A model generated the notes under the pieces. It made no database searches, was not told where the DNA came from, and was given only the letters and a program-made list of their open reading frames with translations. DNA of 64,000 bases from the NCBI GenBank assembly GCA_036245805.1, contig BTRK01000003.1, positions 12,874,464-12,938,463 on the forward strand, written 5' to 3'. The position numbers were made by a program, and so were the translations under genes. The stretch comes from Pristionchus mayeri. Its lineage: Eukaryota > Nematoda > Chromadorea > Rhabditida > Neodiplogasteridae. Each line of letters starts with the position of its first letter. Position 1 is the stretch's first letter. Shown here piece after piece: positions 33,401 through 41,480 of this stretch.

Positions 33401-36400
33401 TGATAAAGTTCAATAGTACGCAAACACGAGAAATTAATTCAATAATTCACAAACGCGCGCCGATAGAAGGGCATCACTTTAGAGTACGTACTCCCGAGAG
33501 AGGCGGGAGAGGGAGAGGTACGGGGGAGGGGTAGATCAGTGTCTCCCGCGGGTTGAGGGAAAGAAAGAGCATTACTAGAGCGACAAGGCAAGAGAACGCC
33601 AGTGAAAATTAGCAAGCTTTTCGTTTCAATTTTAGTAAAAACACGTATTCCAGGTCCAATTCAAAGCGTGATGAATAGTTAGGGTTGTTCTGCTCAAGTA
33701 CATTGGACATAAAACACAAAAAAAACGAGGAAAACGTGAGAAAACGCCGACAGCGCGCCGCGAAAGCCAACAACTTTTACAAAATGACCGCACATTACTC
33801 ACAAACTACAGTACTACCCCACAATGTAAAACACGAACAGTTTTTCAAATTTGTTATTTTCAAGCTGTATTTTCAATACGAAACTTATTTTTAATATTTT
33901 TTTAAAGTTTATAGATATGTTTTGAATCGAAGATGACTAGCGATATCTAAAATTATATAAATTTTTAAAAATAAAACTTTCTGACCACAGGATTCCTTTA
34001 TGGCTTTGATGAAAATGTCCGATATATTTGAATTCATTTTGGGAATTAATTTTGAGAATTCTGATTAGATATTGCTGTAAATAATATTTTCGCCATCTGG
34101 TCTATAAATTATATGCAAAAATACACACCTCTTCCCCTTTCAAAATTTCCGAAATTTTCGATATTTCAAAATTTCTGAAAGATTTTTGAAAAATTGTCCA
34201 CACGGTCGCTTGTCCATACGTATATGATTGCTCAGGTTACGAAAATATTATTTACTGCAATATCTAATCAGAATTCTCAAAATTGACTCCCAAAATGAAT
34301 TTAAATATATCGGACATTTTCATCAAAGCCATATTCGGGCGTTATTAACTAGAGCCCCGACAAATTGGAGGACTCTTCCACCAATTTTTACAAATGTCGA
34401 GGAATGCTACAACATGGCTACAGCTAGGGCGTCAAGCAGACTCGAAATTTTGAGTTTGCAACGTGTAAATTTGAGAAATTGTGAAGTGAAAAAAATTTTT
34501 TTTTATGTTGTAAGTCATGTTTATTGAAGAGAACACTCTCTATTTATGCATGAAAAGTTGAAGTACAATATTTAAAACATTTCCTAATTGATAAGATTTT
34601 GAAATCGCAAATGTACGAGATTTTGGAAATTCACTGATTCACAATACTTCCCTTTTCCGAATTTCGGAAATATCATTGCATCGCGAATTTGAGAATGGAA
34701 ATTTGGTTCCAGGGGCAACTTTTCACGGGGAATCCAATGAACATACTTAAAATTGCACCCCGGAATATATGTTTTCACAATAAAAATTTTAATTATTCAA
34801 ATGGCCTCAACATTTCCCAAAGATGAGCTAGCCTTTCACTTCCAACGGTAAAAATGCGTATCTCGTCGAGTTCTTTCAGAATTACTATACATATATGAGG
34901 TTCGGATGCGCCGTTCAAAAATTACAAAAACCGACCGCTCAAGTAAAGCGCAGAACAAGAAATGAGGAGTGAGAGATACGGCTTCCTAAGGTCGATTTTC
35001 GAACTCTACGTGAAAAGTTACCCCTAGGACCATCTTTATATGAACTTTCATTTTTTGCTGTACGGCTCATAGGTGGAATAGCTCAATTCTCTCAGATAGT
35101 CACTCATAAGTACATGAACAAAGAGTTGAACTGATTATGTTTTTGCCCAGCATTCCATGGGTTGCTATGAGTGGGCAAATATTATGTGACAGCCAAAAAG
35201 TATGCCATACGTACATCACAATGCAACATTTGAATCTGTTCCGCTGCGAAAGGTCTGTCAGAAAACACGCTCATTCATGAACTTGCCCCTCACTGAACAT
35301 CAACAGAAATACTCGTCTTTACCGTGCATACGTAACAACAGATGTACCCATCTCAAATGCACTAAAACGAAAAATCACTTTCGATTGTTAATCTAAATTT
35401 GTATTTATGTCACTATACAATACTAGCACCAAAATATGTAGCATTCATCACCCTGACAATGAAATTTGAACATCGGAATTCGAATATTACAAAACTCCCT
35501 GCATCCAGCATTGATGAGAAATCTTCACTTTGGTGGCTAACTGTTGATGCTACTCCTCACCTATCACTGATCATCTAGACTAAATCAGGGGATAGCTCCT
35601 TCTTGAGGAAATTTAATCATTCACCAGTCACCAAAAATCTAAATTTTGACCATTTTGACCTTTAGTCAACACTGCTGAAAATTTATGGTTTCTAAAAGTA
35701 GGAAAGGCTTGAGTTCAAATGTGTCTCTGTTGTATGTGGTGACTTGGTATTCTATGGAAACGCACTCATTGAGAAGCCAGTCTGAACGATCCTAGAAGCA
35801 GGAAACATCGTCGCTTGAGAAGGGTTACTTCGAATGGCTCGTATTCACTGTGGTGTAAATCGTGCTTTAGTGAACCAGACATGATTTCAGACGTATTTTT
35901 AGAAAGCACTCCCAATGGGCTGCACATCCCACTATAAGCAAAGTTAAGACTTTGTTTTACCGCAAAATACGAGAAACAGAAAATATTTTTAGAAAAGTGT
36001 GAAAATCTCACAATTGATAAATCTCAATTTTTTTCGGTTACCCAAAAGGCATGATGCGATACGAACATGCGCACATAATGGCGAAGTCAACCCCTACTAT
36101 ATGCCATCGAGCTGACTTGAGATCCTTAGCGAAAAGGATTTTAGGCGGGCTCTAACATCCTGCCTCAAATCGATCATTACTTTCTCACCAACCTAATAGA
36201 TGGATATTCCGTATCCATTTGGTCATCCATACTGTGCATAAGAGTTCACTATTCGGGCTTTTTCATTCTACCAACTCGCCGAAATGAGCAGTGAGAAAAG
36301 CATAGAAGAAAGAGACACATTTCATCGACTTGGAAATTGTTACCTCGTGCACGTGTAGCGACCACAATCGCATCTCGCAGTCGGTGGCTTCCAATAGGCA

Positions 36401-38990
36401 CTGAGATACTGGATAAGTATTAATTAAACAACTGACTGACACAGAATACATGCGTATGGATCATTTATGAACTACCCGACCATCCTACAAGATGATGGCA
36501 TCATCGGAAGAAAAGGCTGTCTTCAATTCAATGAATCATTGCAAGTCAAACTCTGACACCCTACAATAGGTCGGATGCGAACTATGACATCATACCGCCC
36601 TTGATATATCAGTGCTTGTGTTCCGGAATTCGGCGTAATTGCGCATCTTTCGAACAAGTTTTGGATATGTTTCATGTACAGTTTATATTATACATATATA
36701 GCGCACATGAAACATATCTGAAAATGATTCAAAAGACGCCCAATTTGGGAACCCCTCTCCCTTACCTCCCGCCATCGATTGCAACCAGCGCACTTTAGAC
36801 TGCTCGCCTGCCTTTTCTTGATTCGAAACTCGACTTCGATCATCACGTCTGAAAAAAAATCCTCATTTTAGGATTTTCCTATTGATTACTCTTCATAACT
36901 AAGATCCGAAGGTGCGTTTCTTAACAATCTACCGAGCATAACTCGAAGCTTTACTTTCCGATTTGCTCTACTATTAGATAACGTGATAATCACGGGGCAG
37001 GGGATCGGGGTGAGTAGAGAGAATGCTGGAGTTCACGTGTTGGAATGCAGCTATGTACATGTAAAATAATAACTAACATCACTCGTTTCACCGAAGAATC
37101 GAATAAAATCGGGCTGTTCTAGGCACAATTTGATAGTCCATAGGGTCCCTCACAAGATAGCGTCGAGATTTTTGGTATATCTCTTATTTCTGACCTTATT
37201 TAGGTCATCAAAGTTTTAAAGGTTCCAAAAATGCAAACTTTGGAGCCTCACAGCTCATTTCAAAAACAAAATTATGACAAACTGAAAAGAAAGATTTGTT
37301 CCTAGGATCCATAAGAATGTCCTTAACTAGTTGGGCTGCCAATATTTTAATTTGGATTTTCGTTAATCGATTAAAATTAATCATTTTCACCACAAATCGA
37401 AGCCCAGGTTGATTTTATGCTCCAGACCTAGATCTCGGAAAGATGAATCGAATGATATGCTAAACACCTATCATAAAGTGGTGCGTTCGTAAGTTAACGC
37501 GATTATTAGCTTTTCATTTCTAGTTTCTAAGAGTGATGAATCATCACTAATCCATTGTTCGCCCTCTAATTCCGCGCTCGCACGCGCGGAATGAGATGGC
37601 TGAGCACCCTGTTCTAATATTTTTCACGCTCATTATGTAGCGGATAAGCATTGGTTGATGTAGCGTACCTGAAACATAATAAAACCTAAAACGAGAGAAA
37701 TCAAATTAGTGATAAAGAGGAATCAAATTAGTGATGACTCATCACTCAAGAATGAAAGTTAATAATTGCGTTAACTTACGAACGCACCACTTTATTATAG
37801 GTGTTTAGCATATCATTCGATTCGTCTTTCCGAGATCTAGGTCTGGAGCATAAAATCAACCTGGGCTTCGATTTGTGATGAAAATGATTAATTTAAATCG
37901 ATTTACTAAAATTCTAATTAAAATATTTGTAGCCCAATTGGTTAGGAACACTCTTATGGATCCTAGGAACAAATTGTTCTTTTCAGTTTGTCATAATATT
38001 GATTTTGAAATGAGCTGTGAGGCTCCAAAGTTTGTATTTTTGGGAACTTAAAATCTTTGATGACCTAAATAAGGTCAGAAATAAGAGATATGCCAAAAAG
38101 CTCGACGCTATCTTGTGAGGGACCCTATGGACTATCCAAAAATGGAAGTTGCTCATTTTCGACTTTTCTGCTGTGAATTAGTCTATTCGATTCTTAGATG
38201 ACACGCGTGATATCCGCGTCGAGCAATGATCTGACTCTCTTCAGTTTGCACGCTCTCTCGCCGGTCAGAGAGACGAGAGAGCGTACAAACTGAAGAGAAA
38301 TGGCGATTGCTCTCCGCGTCTCACCGAGTGCCGAATCGCTCAGTATCGTTGTCGCTCGGTTTGTCGTCAGCTTCTCACAGCAAGCTCCATTCTAATGTGA
38401 TTCTGATAGTTTATAGTAGGGTTCCGGAATTGGGCGTAATTGGGCACCGCTTGAATCATTTTCAGATATGTTTCATGTGCTCTATATATGCATACTTTAC
38501 ATTGTACATGAAACATATCCAAAAGTGGTTCAAAAGATGTCGAATTACGCGCAATTCCGGAACCCTGGTTTGCTGAAGGCTATTGGATAACTTAGCGATT
38601 GTATATAATCTATAGTATCTCACGGGACAGGGAATCGGGCTGAGCTCTCTTTCGAGTGCCCACTTCGCATGCTTGAGCCAACACGATCGACACGCGAAAT
38701 GACAACACGATAGAGAGAAGAAGCACCTCTGAAATGAAGCAAGATTAATCTTTTTAATTGCCCTTAGTCGAATGAGATCTAGGCGATGGTGAACTGGTAT
38801 GCAAAAGGGGGTATTATAAAACAATCGCCTATCTGGAGAATATTGTAATGCGTAATATGAATATCCGCATTCTTTTTATCATTACCTCTAATCTCGAGTT
38901 ATCCTCGCTGTGGTTACAGATGAAACACTTCACCCGTTCTGTAGGCGATTCACTTGTTAGCGTCACAACGGCTTCCCGACCGTTTACAGC
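24497..38990 (-). CDS. RBR-type (RING1-IBR-Ariadne-like) gene copy B, left arm
   Basis: Exons (minus): 38886-38990 (ERVKCFICNHSED), 38624-38728 RING1 (HFACRSCWLKHAKWALEREL, PIPCP), 38325-38391 (CCEKLTTNRATTI), 36766-36848 IBR start (MIEVEF, LKCAGC), 36344-36408 (YWKPPTARCDCGRYTC), 28214-28290 (CGKLEHAPLTCPDSAKW), 25849-26024 (SEWKEVSMEFFLEL, FDECLTPSNAI), 25539-25596 (HDKINGKLLEKS), 25308-25403 (LMLEMRLVQQLCKRQ) and 24497-24616 (RWEQLELFFTRALDTI, TAA). Phases agree except entering 25849-26024, so an exon is missing there. The pattern RING1-IBR plus a C-terminal helical region fits Ariadne-type E3 ligases, which transfer ubiquitin through a RING2 cysteine; no RING2 was seen, so it may be noncatalytic. 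The RING1 CGH is CCH here (CGH in copy A). No start codon was found upstream of 38990. Introns total over 12 kb of mobile DNA. Confidence 0.6.
24687..25050. mobile_element. hAT-type MITE with 8-bp target duplication, full of ACTCGCGAGT palindromes (left arm)
   Basis: Ends CAGTGTTGTTAT (24,687) and ATAACAACACTA (25,050) are inverted, and CTAGATTG is duplicated exactly on both sides (24,679-24,686; 25,051-25,058), the 8-bp hallmark of hAT elements. The 364-bp interior repeats the self-complementary ACTCGCGAGT and variants about ten times, plus an AGAG/CTCT microsatellite and an 11-C run. It sits in the last intron of RBR B. Confidence 0.85.
25143..25225. repeat. Hairpin, left arm
   Basis: GGACAAAAGCAAAATGACCA pairs with TGGTCGTTTTACTTTTGCCC around GCGCAACTCTGTGC. 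It is followed by ACCGGTAAGACAGAACGAGA, recalling the ACCGGT hairpin family. Counterpart: 60,105-60,187. Confidence 0.7.
26226..28175. mobile_element. Long foldback FB-1, about 0.95-kb arms (left arm)
   Basis: Ends AGGGTTACGGAATTGGGCG and the inverse ATTACGTTCCGGAACCCT are MITE-A-type. Inward, the arms pair almost throughout: CCCAGAGCCGGCTTTTAGGA at about 26,421 and its inverse at about 27,960, and GTGGTTCCAGAAAATTCAG near the centre (about 27,200). A 31-bp stretch near the centre is present in the right-arm copy but absent here (around 27,180). No coding frame. It lies in an RBR B intron. Counterpart: 57,124-59,104. Confidence 0.85.
28316..28500. repeat. Cluster of GGATTATCC/GGATAATTC motifs (left arm)
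   Basis: Within 185 bp, GGATTATCC or a close variant occurs at about 28,330, 28,372, 28,437, 28,453, 28,476 and 28,486, mixed with a GCGCGCGCG tract. It sits between the RBR B exon 28214-28290 and the mariner end at 28,510. It may be a diverged foldback. The embedded TAATCC is also the core site of Bicoid/Otx-class homeodomains, which is only suggestive here. Confidence 0.4.
29456..29870. other. No gene seen; AT-rich sequence
   Basis: Noncoding; no repeat or exon recognised. Counterpart: 55,429-55,843. Confidence 0.4.
29871..29996 (+). CDS. Short ORF resembling the start of a THAP-type zinc finger (left arm)
   Basis: The 41-residue frame begins MPFKCVVCPRKVEVAKMVPK, continues with a Lys/Glu-rich stretch and WLLQLNLLEEE, and stops at TGA. 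The N-terminal Met-Pro-x-x-Cys-x-x-Cys, a following MVP and a Trp-Leu give the opening pattern of THAP DNA-binding domains, which occur in host regulators and P-element transposases. The remaining Cys/His of the motif are absent, so it is a fragment or chance resemblance. Counterpart: 55,303-55,428 minus. Confidence 0.35.
   Translation: MPFKCVVCPRKVEVAKMVPKKEEKKKEWLLQLNLLEEERRD
30129..30321 (+). CDS. Candidate internal exon, unknown (left arm)
   Basis: Acceptor GCTGTCAG before 30,129 and donor GTGAGT after 30,321 bound an open frame containing AMVCCSTCLLRSHLC and HQDEFKVLEEKAINDSS. It is antisense to the gene B fragment next to it. No partner exon or family was found. Counterpart: 54,978-55,170 minus. 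Confidence 0.3.
30610..31640 (-). pseudogene. 'Gene B' copy with introns, damaged (left arm)
   Basis: Exons (minus; right-arm equivalents in brackets): 31563-31634 [53665-53736] MAGEKPQKGSHLI, 31389-31463 [53836-53910] SMIDKVSMHIIEPVHRISY then in-frame TAA, 30992-31129 [54170-54307] with LLRPMFDGDPNLLMETTHWD, 30851-30936 [54363-54448] LEDCEKVLKYVIDNGPSMFG, and about 30610-30727 [54572-54685] FPTESGKLMGKVVYMELARA. Splice sites are normal but the TAA lies six bases before a donor, and the junction into 30851-30936 is one base out of frame (VFPGGLEDCEK would be restored in a neighbouring frame). The coherent reading suggests a real protein family that I cannot name; it is a broken copy here. Confidence 0.5.
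31871..32039. repeat. Long GC-rich hairpin (left arm)
   Basis: CGGTTTTTCAGCGCAGGA at 31,871 pairs with TCCTGCGCTGAAAAACCG ending 32,039. The stem extends through GTGGCGCG and GCGGCCACGCACTCCT to a loop of CTCTC/GAGAG repeats. It separates the gene B and PITP fragments. Counterpart: 53,260-53,428. Confidence 0.85.
32081..32786 (-). pseudogene. PITP 3' half with introns, damaged (left arm)
   Basis: Exons (minus; right-arm equivalents): 32695-32785 [52514-52604] KELAKREFVHIDIANDKEF, 32357-32473 [52826-52942] MCPYKLVSAHFK then TGA where copy A has TGG, continuing FGFKQMVESFSHKQYSRLFS, and about 32081-32147 [53152-53218] FCWMDDW...ADIRALEEKA. This matches only the C-terminal 40% of class I PITP; the lipid-binding N-terminal exons are missing. 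The last exon has the same one-base deficit before LTxADIR as copy A, so the lesion predates the duplication. Copy A's RLFSKLHRE deletion is not shared. Confidence 0.7.
33010..33330 (-). pseudogene. Second gene B 5' fragment with hydrophobic anchor (left arm)
   Basis: An upstream exon (about 33,189-33,333) ends at GTTGGT, and a second exon starts with ATG at 33,131 (MAGENQKKGSHLI). A frame slip of one base then leads to RTIERVGVLVLLMAAALYL before the GTATGA donor at about 33,018. It lies upstream of the PITP fragment, so the order in the arm is gene B start, PITP 3' half, gene B: a duplicated, shuffled version of locus A. Counterpart: 51,969-52,289. Confidence 0.5.
33334..33987. other. No gene seen
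   Basis: Contains a GA-rich stretch at 33,494-33,545 and A-rich sequence. No exon or inverted repeat was recognised. Counterpart: 51,312-51,965. Confidence 0.4.
33988..34334. mobile_element. Small foldback/MITE, 347 bp (left arm)
   Basis: GGCTTTGATGAAAATGTCCG at about 33,991 pairs with CGGACATTTTCATCAAAGCC ending about 34,332. Arms of about 110 bp extend through AGAATTCTGATTAGATATTG. It is inserted next to the inner inverted arm at 34,347. Counterpart: 50,965-51,311. Confidence 0.8.
35074..36180. other. Interior flank of the mariner-ended composite, no gene seen (left arm)
   Basis: Several short open frames exist but none shows transposase motifs or splice logic. This would be the expected place for a transposase relic, and I do not see one. 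Counterpart: 49,119-50,225. Confidence 0.4.
36618..36755. mobile_element. MITE-A (left arm, copy 2)
   Basis: GTTCCGGAATTCGGCGTAAT and the inverse ending CCCAATTTGGGAACCC, with GATATGTTTCATGTACAG pairing to CATGAAACATATCTGAAA. It ends 11 bp from the donor of the RBR B exon 36766-36848. Counterpart: 48,544-48,681. Confidence 0.8.
37132..38136. mobile_element. Long foldback FB-2, about 0.45-kb arms (left arm)
   Basis: GATAGTCCATAGGGTCCCTC (37,132) is the exact inverse of GAGGGACCCTATGGACTATC (38,136). The match continues inward (TTTAGCATATCATTCGATTC) to a loop with CGCGCTCGCACGCGCGGAAT near 37,585. No coding frame. A cluster of differences between palindrome arms lies directly at its left edge. 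Counterpart: 47,135-48,139. Confidence 0.85.
38216..38320. repeat. CTCTC/CCGGT hairpin (left arm)
   Basis: GACTCTCTTCAGTTTGCACG pairs with CGTACAAACTGAAGAGA; the loop is CTCTCTCGCCGGTCAGAGAG. GCGTCGAGCAAT at one side pairs loosely with ATTGCTCTCCGCG at the other. It abuts the exon 38325-38391. Counterpart: 46,951-47,055. Confidence 0.75.
38414..38568. mobile_element. MITE-A (left arm, copy 3)
   Basis: Ends TAGGGTTCCGGAATTGGGCG and CAATTCCGGAACCCT, inner GATATGTTTCATGTGC/TACATGAAACATATCC. It is the copy closest to the apparent consensus. Intronic in RBR B. Counterpart: 46,703-46,857. Confidence 0.85.
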
Positions 38991-39243
38991 CTTAAAGCAG
39001 GATTATCAGCAAAACCGCCTCTGGTTGAAATATGTTTCAAATAGGGAGAGGACTCTCTTCAAGTCGCGTGCTCTCTCATTCGTTGCCTGTGCGTCAGGGT
39101 CAACTTTGAATGCTCTTATTGAACCATAACTCAATTCTGAATAGAGATTTCAAAATTTCGAAAATGAGTTACAGTTTGCGATTGTCTCGAAACTGCGTTG
39201 TCAGTTTGTACTGGCTAGTTTTGCTGGTAGTCCCGCTTTAAAG
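38991..39243. mobile_element. MITE with TTAAAGCAGGATTATCAGC ends (left arm)
   Basis: Left end TTAAAGCAGGATTATCAGCA and right end TGCTGGTAGTCCCGCTTTAA are inverted. It is the same family as 19,782-20,061, at the equivalent place 5' of the RING1 exons of both RBR copies, so the insertion probably predates their duplication. Counterpart: 46,028-46,280. Confidence 0.65.
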
Positions 39244-39484
39244 GAGGACTGTCGGCAAAATTTTACATTTAGACGCTACCATAGCCAAGGTCTAGCCCTC
39301 CCTAACGACAAGAGATTCTGAAAATTTCAAATTCGTTCGTAATTCGAGATAATTGTATCAATTTCCCACGCTCTCTGATATTTCAAATGGAGAATGTGTA
39401 TCATGAAAGGATGATTATCCAAATTTCAATCTCTAATAGGGTTTTCTTATTGTAATGGTTTTGTATCATTGTAAGATATGTTTT

Positions 39485-41480
39485 ATATGAGAGGAATCGC
39501 GAGAGAATCACCCATCCGCGGCGGTAGCACAAAGTTCATCGTATCCCGACGTAAACGCAGGCTAAGGCATTTCAAATGATGTTTGTTCTAACTACGTCGT
39601 CAGAATTTTGATAACTGTCGTTATCTTCGAGATTCAGAAGGCCAAACTTGGGACACTCAATTTTAAAGGGTCAAATCGAACACACTTAAATGACCATAAC
39701 TTAGTTTAAAATGACGATAGAAAGTCGTTCTTTTTTTAGAAAGAAAGCTGAAAACATTCTCTACAACTTTTAAATTGAACATTTCATTCCCTGTGCATTT
39801 GCGTGTGCGGGGTGGTCGGATTGACCAAAAATGACCGAAATCTGGAAATCGGAAAAACCCCCTTGAATGATTATGCGCGTTTTAAAGACACTATATGTGA
39901 CTAACTTGACGCAAAAAAATCAGCCAAATCTGAATGGGTATAAAAAAAGGGTCTCACTTTGGCTCGGTGCAATAAAAACGAGTACCAGATCAAAGATCAT
40001 CTGATTCTGCAATTGGCAGTAATTGGTCTCAAATCAATCCAAAATCATCTAAAACAATATTTCGGATTGTTGCTGGCCTCATTACAACACTTTTATTGGA
40101 CCAAAATTGCGAAATAGCCTGAACATTGAAAATCGGTTTACTGACCCTTCTCATCTTGTGAGATCAAGCCTTATGCGCTAAAACAGTTTCAAATAACGCA
40201 GAAATGTCCCTCTAAGTTTCTGGAAGAAACGGGGCAAAAATAAATACGAAATTTATATTAAGGAATCCAGTGAAAGTCGTTTAACTGTACTTAATGTCAA
40301 CGGGGTCATAGGGACCCGAATCATAGCTTGAAATGTAGAGTACGATGAGGTAAACATTTCATCTGTTGAAAGTTAGCTTCTATCTATTCATTGAAGCGCG
40401 CTAAAGAGCTAGGAAGTTGGCCAGAAATAGGCTAGAATCCCCCGAGAGCGCGGGCTCTGACCGTCTGGCGCTCTCGCCGCCTGACCTCTCTCTCCCTCCC
40501 CTCCCTTTGGTGCTCTTTCGCGCGCCTCCACCATCGTTTTCTACAAACTGCCACGCTCTCTAGCGCGCTTCAATGAATAGATAGAAGCTACCTTTCAACA
40601 GATGAAATGTTTACCTCATCGTACTCTACATTTCAAGCTATGATTCGGGTCCCTATGACCCCGTTGACATTAAGTACAGTTTTACGACTTTCACTTGATT
40701 CCTTAGTATACATTTCGTATTTATTGGTGCCCCGTTTCTTCCAGAAGCTTAGATGTACATTTCTGAGTTATTTTAAAGTGTTTTAGCGCATAAGGCTTGA
40801 TCTCACAAGATGAGAAGGGTCAGTAAACCGATTTTCAATGTTCAGGCTATTTCGCAATTTTGGTCCAATAAAAGTGTTGTAATGAGGCCAGCAACAATCC
40901 GAAATATTGTTTTAGATGATTTTGGATTGATTTGAGACCAATTACTGCCAATTGCAGAATCAGATGATCTTTGATCTGGTACTCGTTTTTATTGCACCGA
41001 GCCAAAGTGAGACCCTTTTTTTATACCCATTCAGATTTGGCTGATTTTTTTGCGTCAAGTTAGTCACATATAGTGTCTTTAAAACGCGCATAATCATTCA
41101 AGGGGGTTTTTCCGCTTTCCAGATTTCGGTCATTTTTGGTCAACCCGACCTCCCCGCACACGGAAATGCACAGGGAATGAAATGTTCAAAGTAAAAGTTG
41201 TAGAGAATGTTTTCAGCTTTCTTTCTCAAAAAAGAACGACTTTCTATCGTCATTTTAAACTAAGTTATGGTCATTTAAGTGTGTTCGATTTGACCCTTAA
41301 AAATTGAGTGTCCCAAGTTTGGCCTTCTGAATCTCGAAGATAACGACAGTTATCAAAATTCTGACGACGTAGTTAGAACCAGCATCATTTGAAATACCTT
41401 AGCCTGCGTTTACGTCGGGATACGACGAACTGTGTGCTACCGCCGCGGATGGGTGATTCTCTCGCGATTCCTCTCATATA
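39485..41480. mobile_element. Long foldback FB-3, about 0.93-kb arms (left arm)
   Basis: TATATGAGAGGAATCGCGAG (39,485) pairs with CTCGCGATTCCTCTCATATA (ending 41,480). The arms run to AATGAATAGATAGAAGCTA around 40,400 and 40,570, roughly 97% alike by eye. The 140-bp centre is rich in GCGCTCTCG and CCTCTCTCTCCCTCCCC. No open frame. MITE-A-like sequence flanks both sides. Counterpart: 43,792-45,787. Confidence 0.9.

Larger units (their letters stand above)
28725..35073. repeat. Inner inverted arms (about 0.73 kb) bounding the captured gene fragments (left arm)
   Basis: GCCCTAGGGGTAACTTTTCA at about 28,753 and its inverse at about 35,010 pair. The match continues inward to CTCTAGTTAA (29,447-29,455) and TTAACTAGAGCCCC (34,347), roughly 85-90% by eye. 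It behaves like the terminal repeats of a foldback transposon with a 4.9-kb insert. Counterpart: 50,226-56,574. Confidence 0.8.
28510..36196. mobile_element. 7.7-kb composite with mariner-type inverted ends, carrying gene fragments (left arm)
   Basis: Left end TCAGGTTGGTGAGAAAGTAA (28,510) and right end TTACTTTCTCACCAACCTAA (ending 36,196) are inverted, with TCGAT continuing the match; TA flanks both sides (28,508-28,509; 36,197-36,198). No mariner transposase motif was found. Inside is a second pair of inverted arms (28,725-29,455 and 34,347-35,073), and within those are PITP and gene B fragments, a THAP-like ORF and two smaller foldbacks. The unit occupies one intron of RBR copy B. Counterpart: 49,103-56,789. 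Confidence 0.7.

Noticed and set aside
35766..36011. Mariner transposase relic near the composite's right end
   Set aside because: The frame lacks the mariner HDNARPH and YSPDLAPSD blocks and any catalytic aspartate context.
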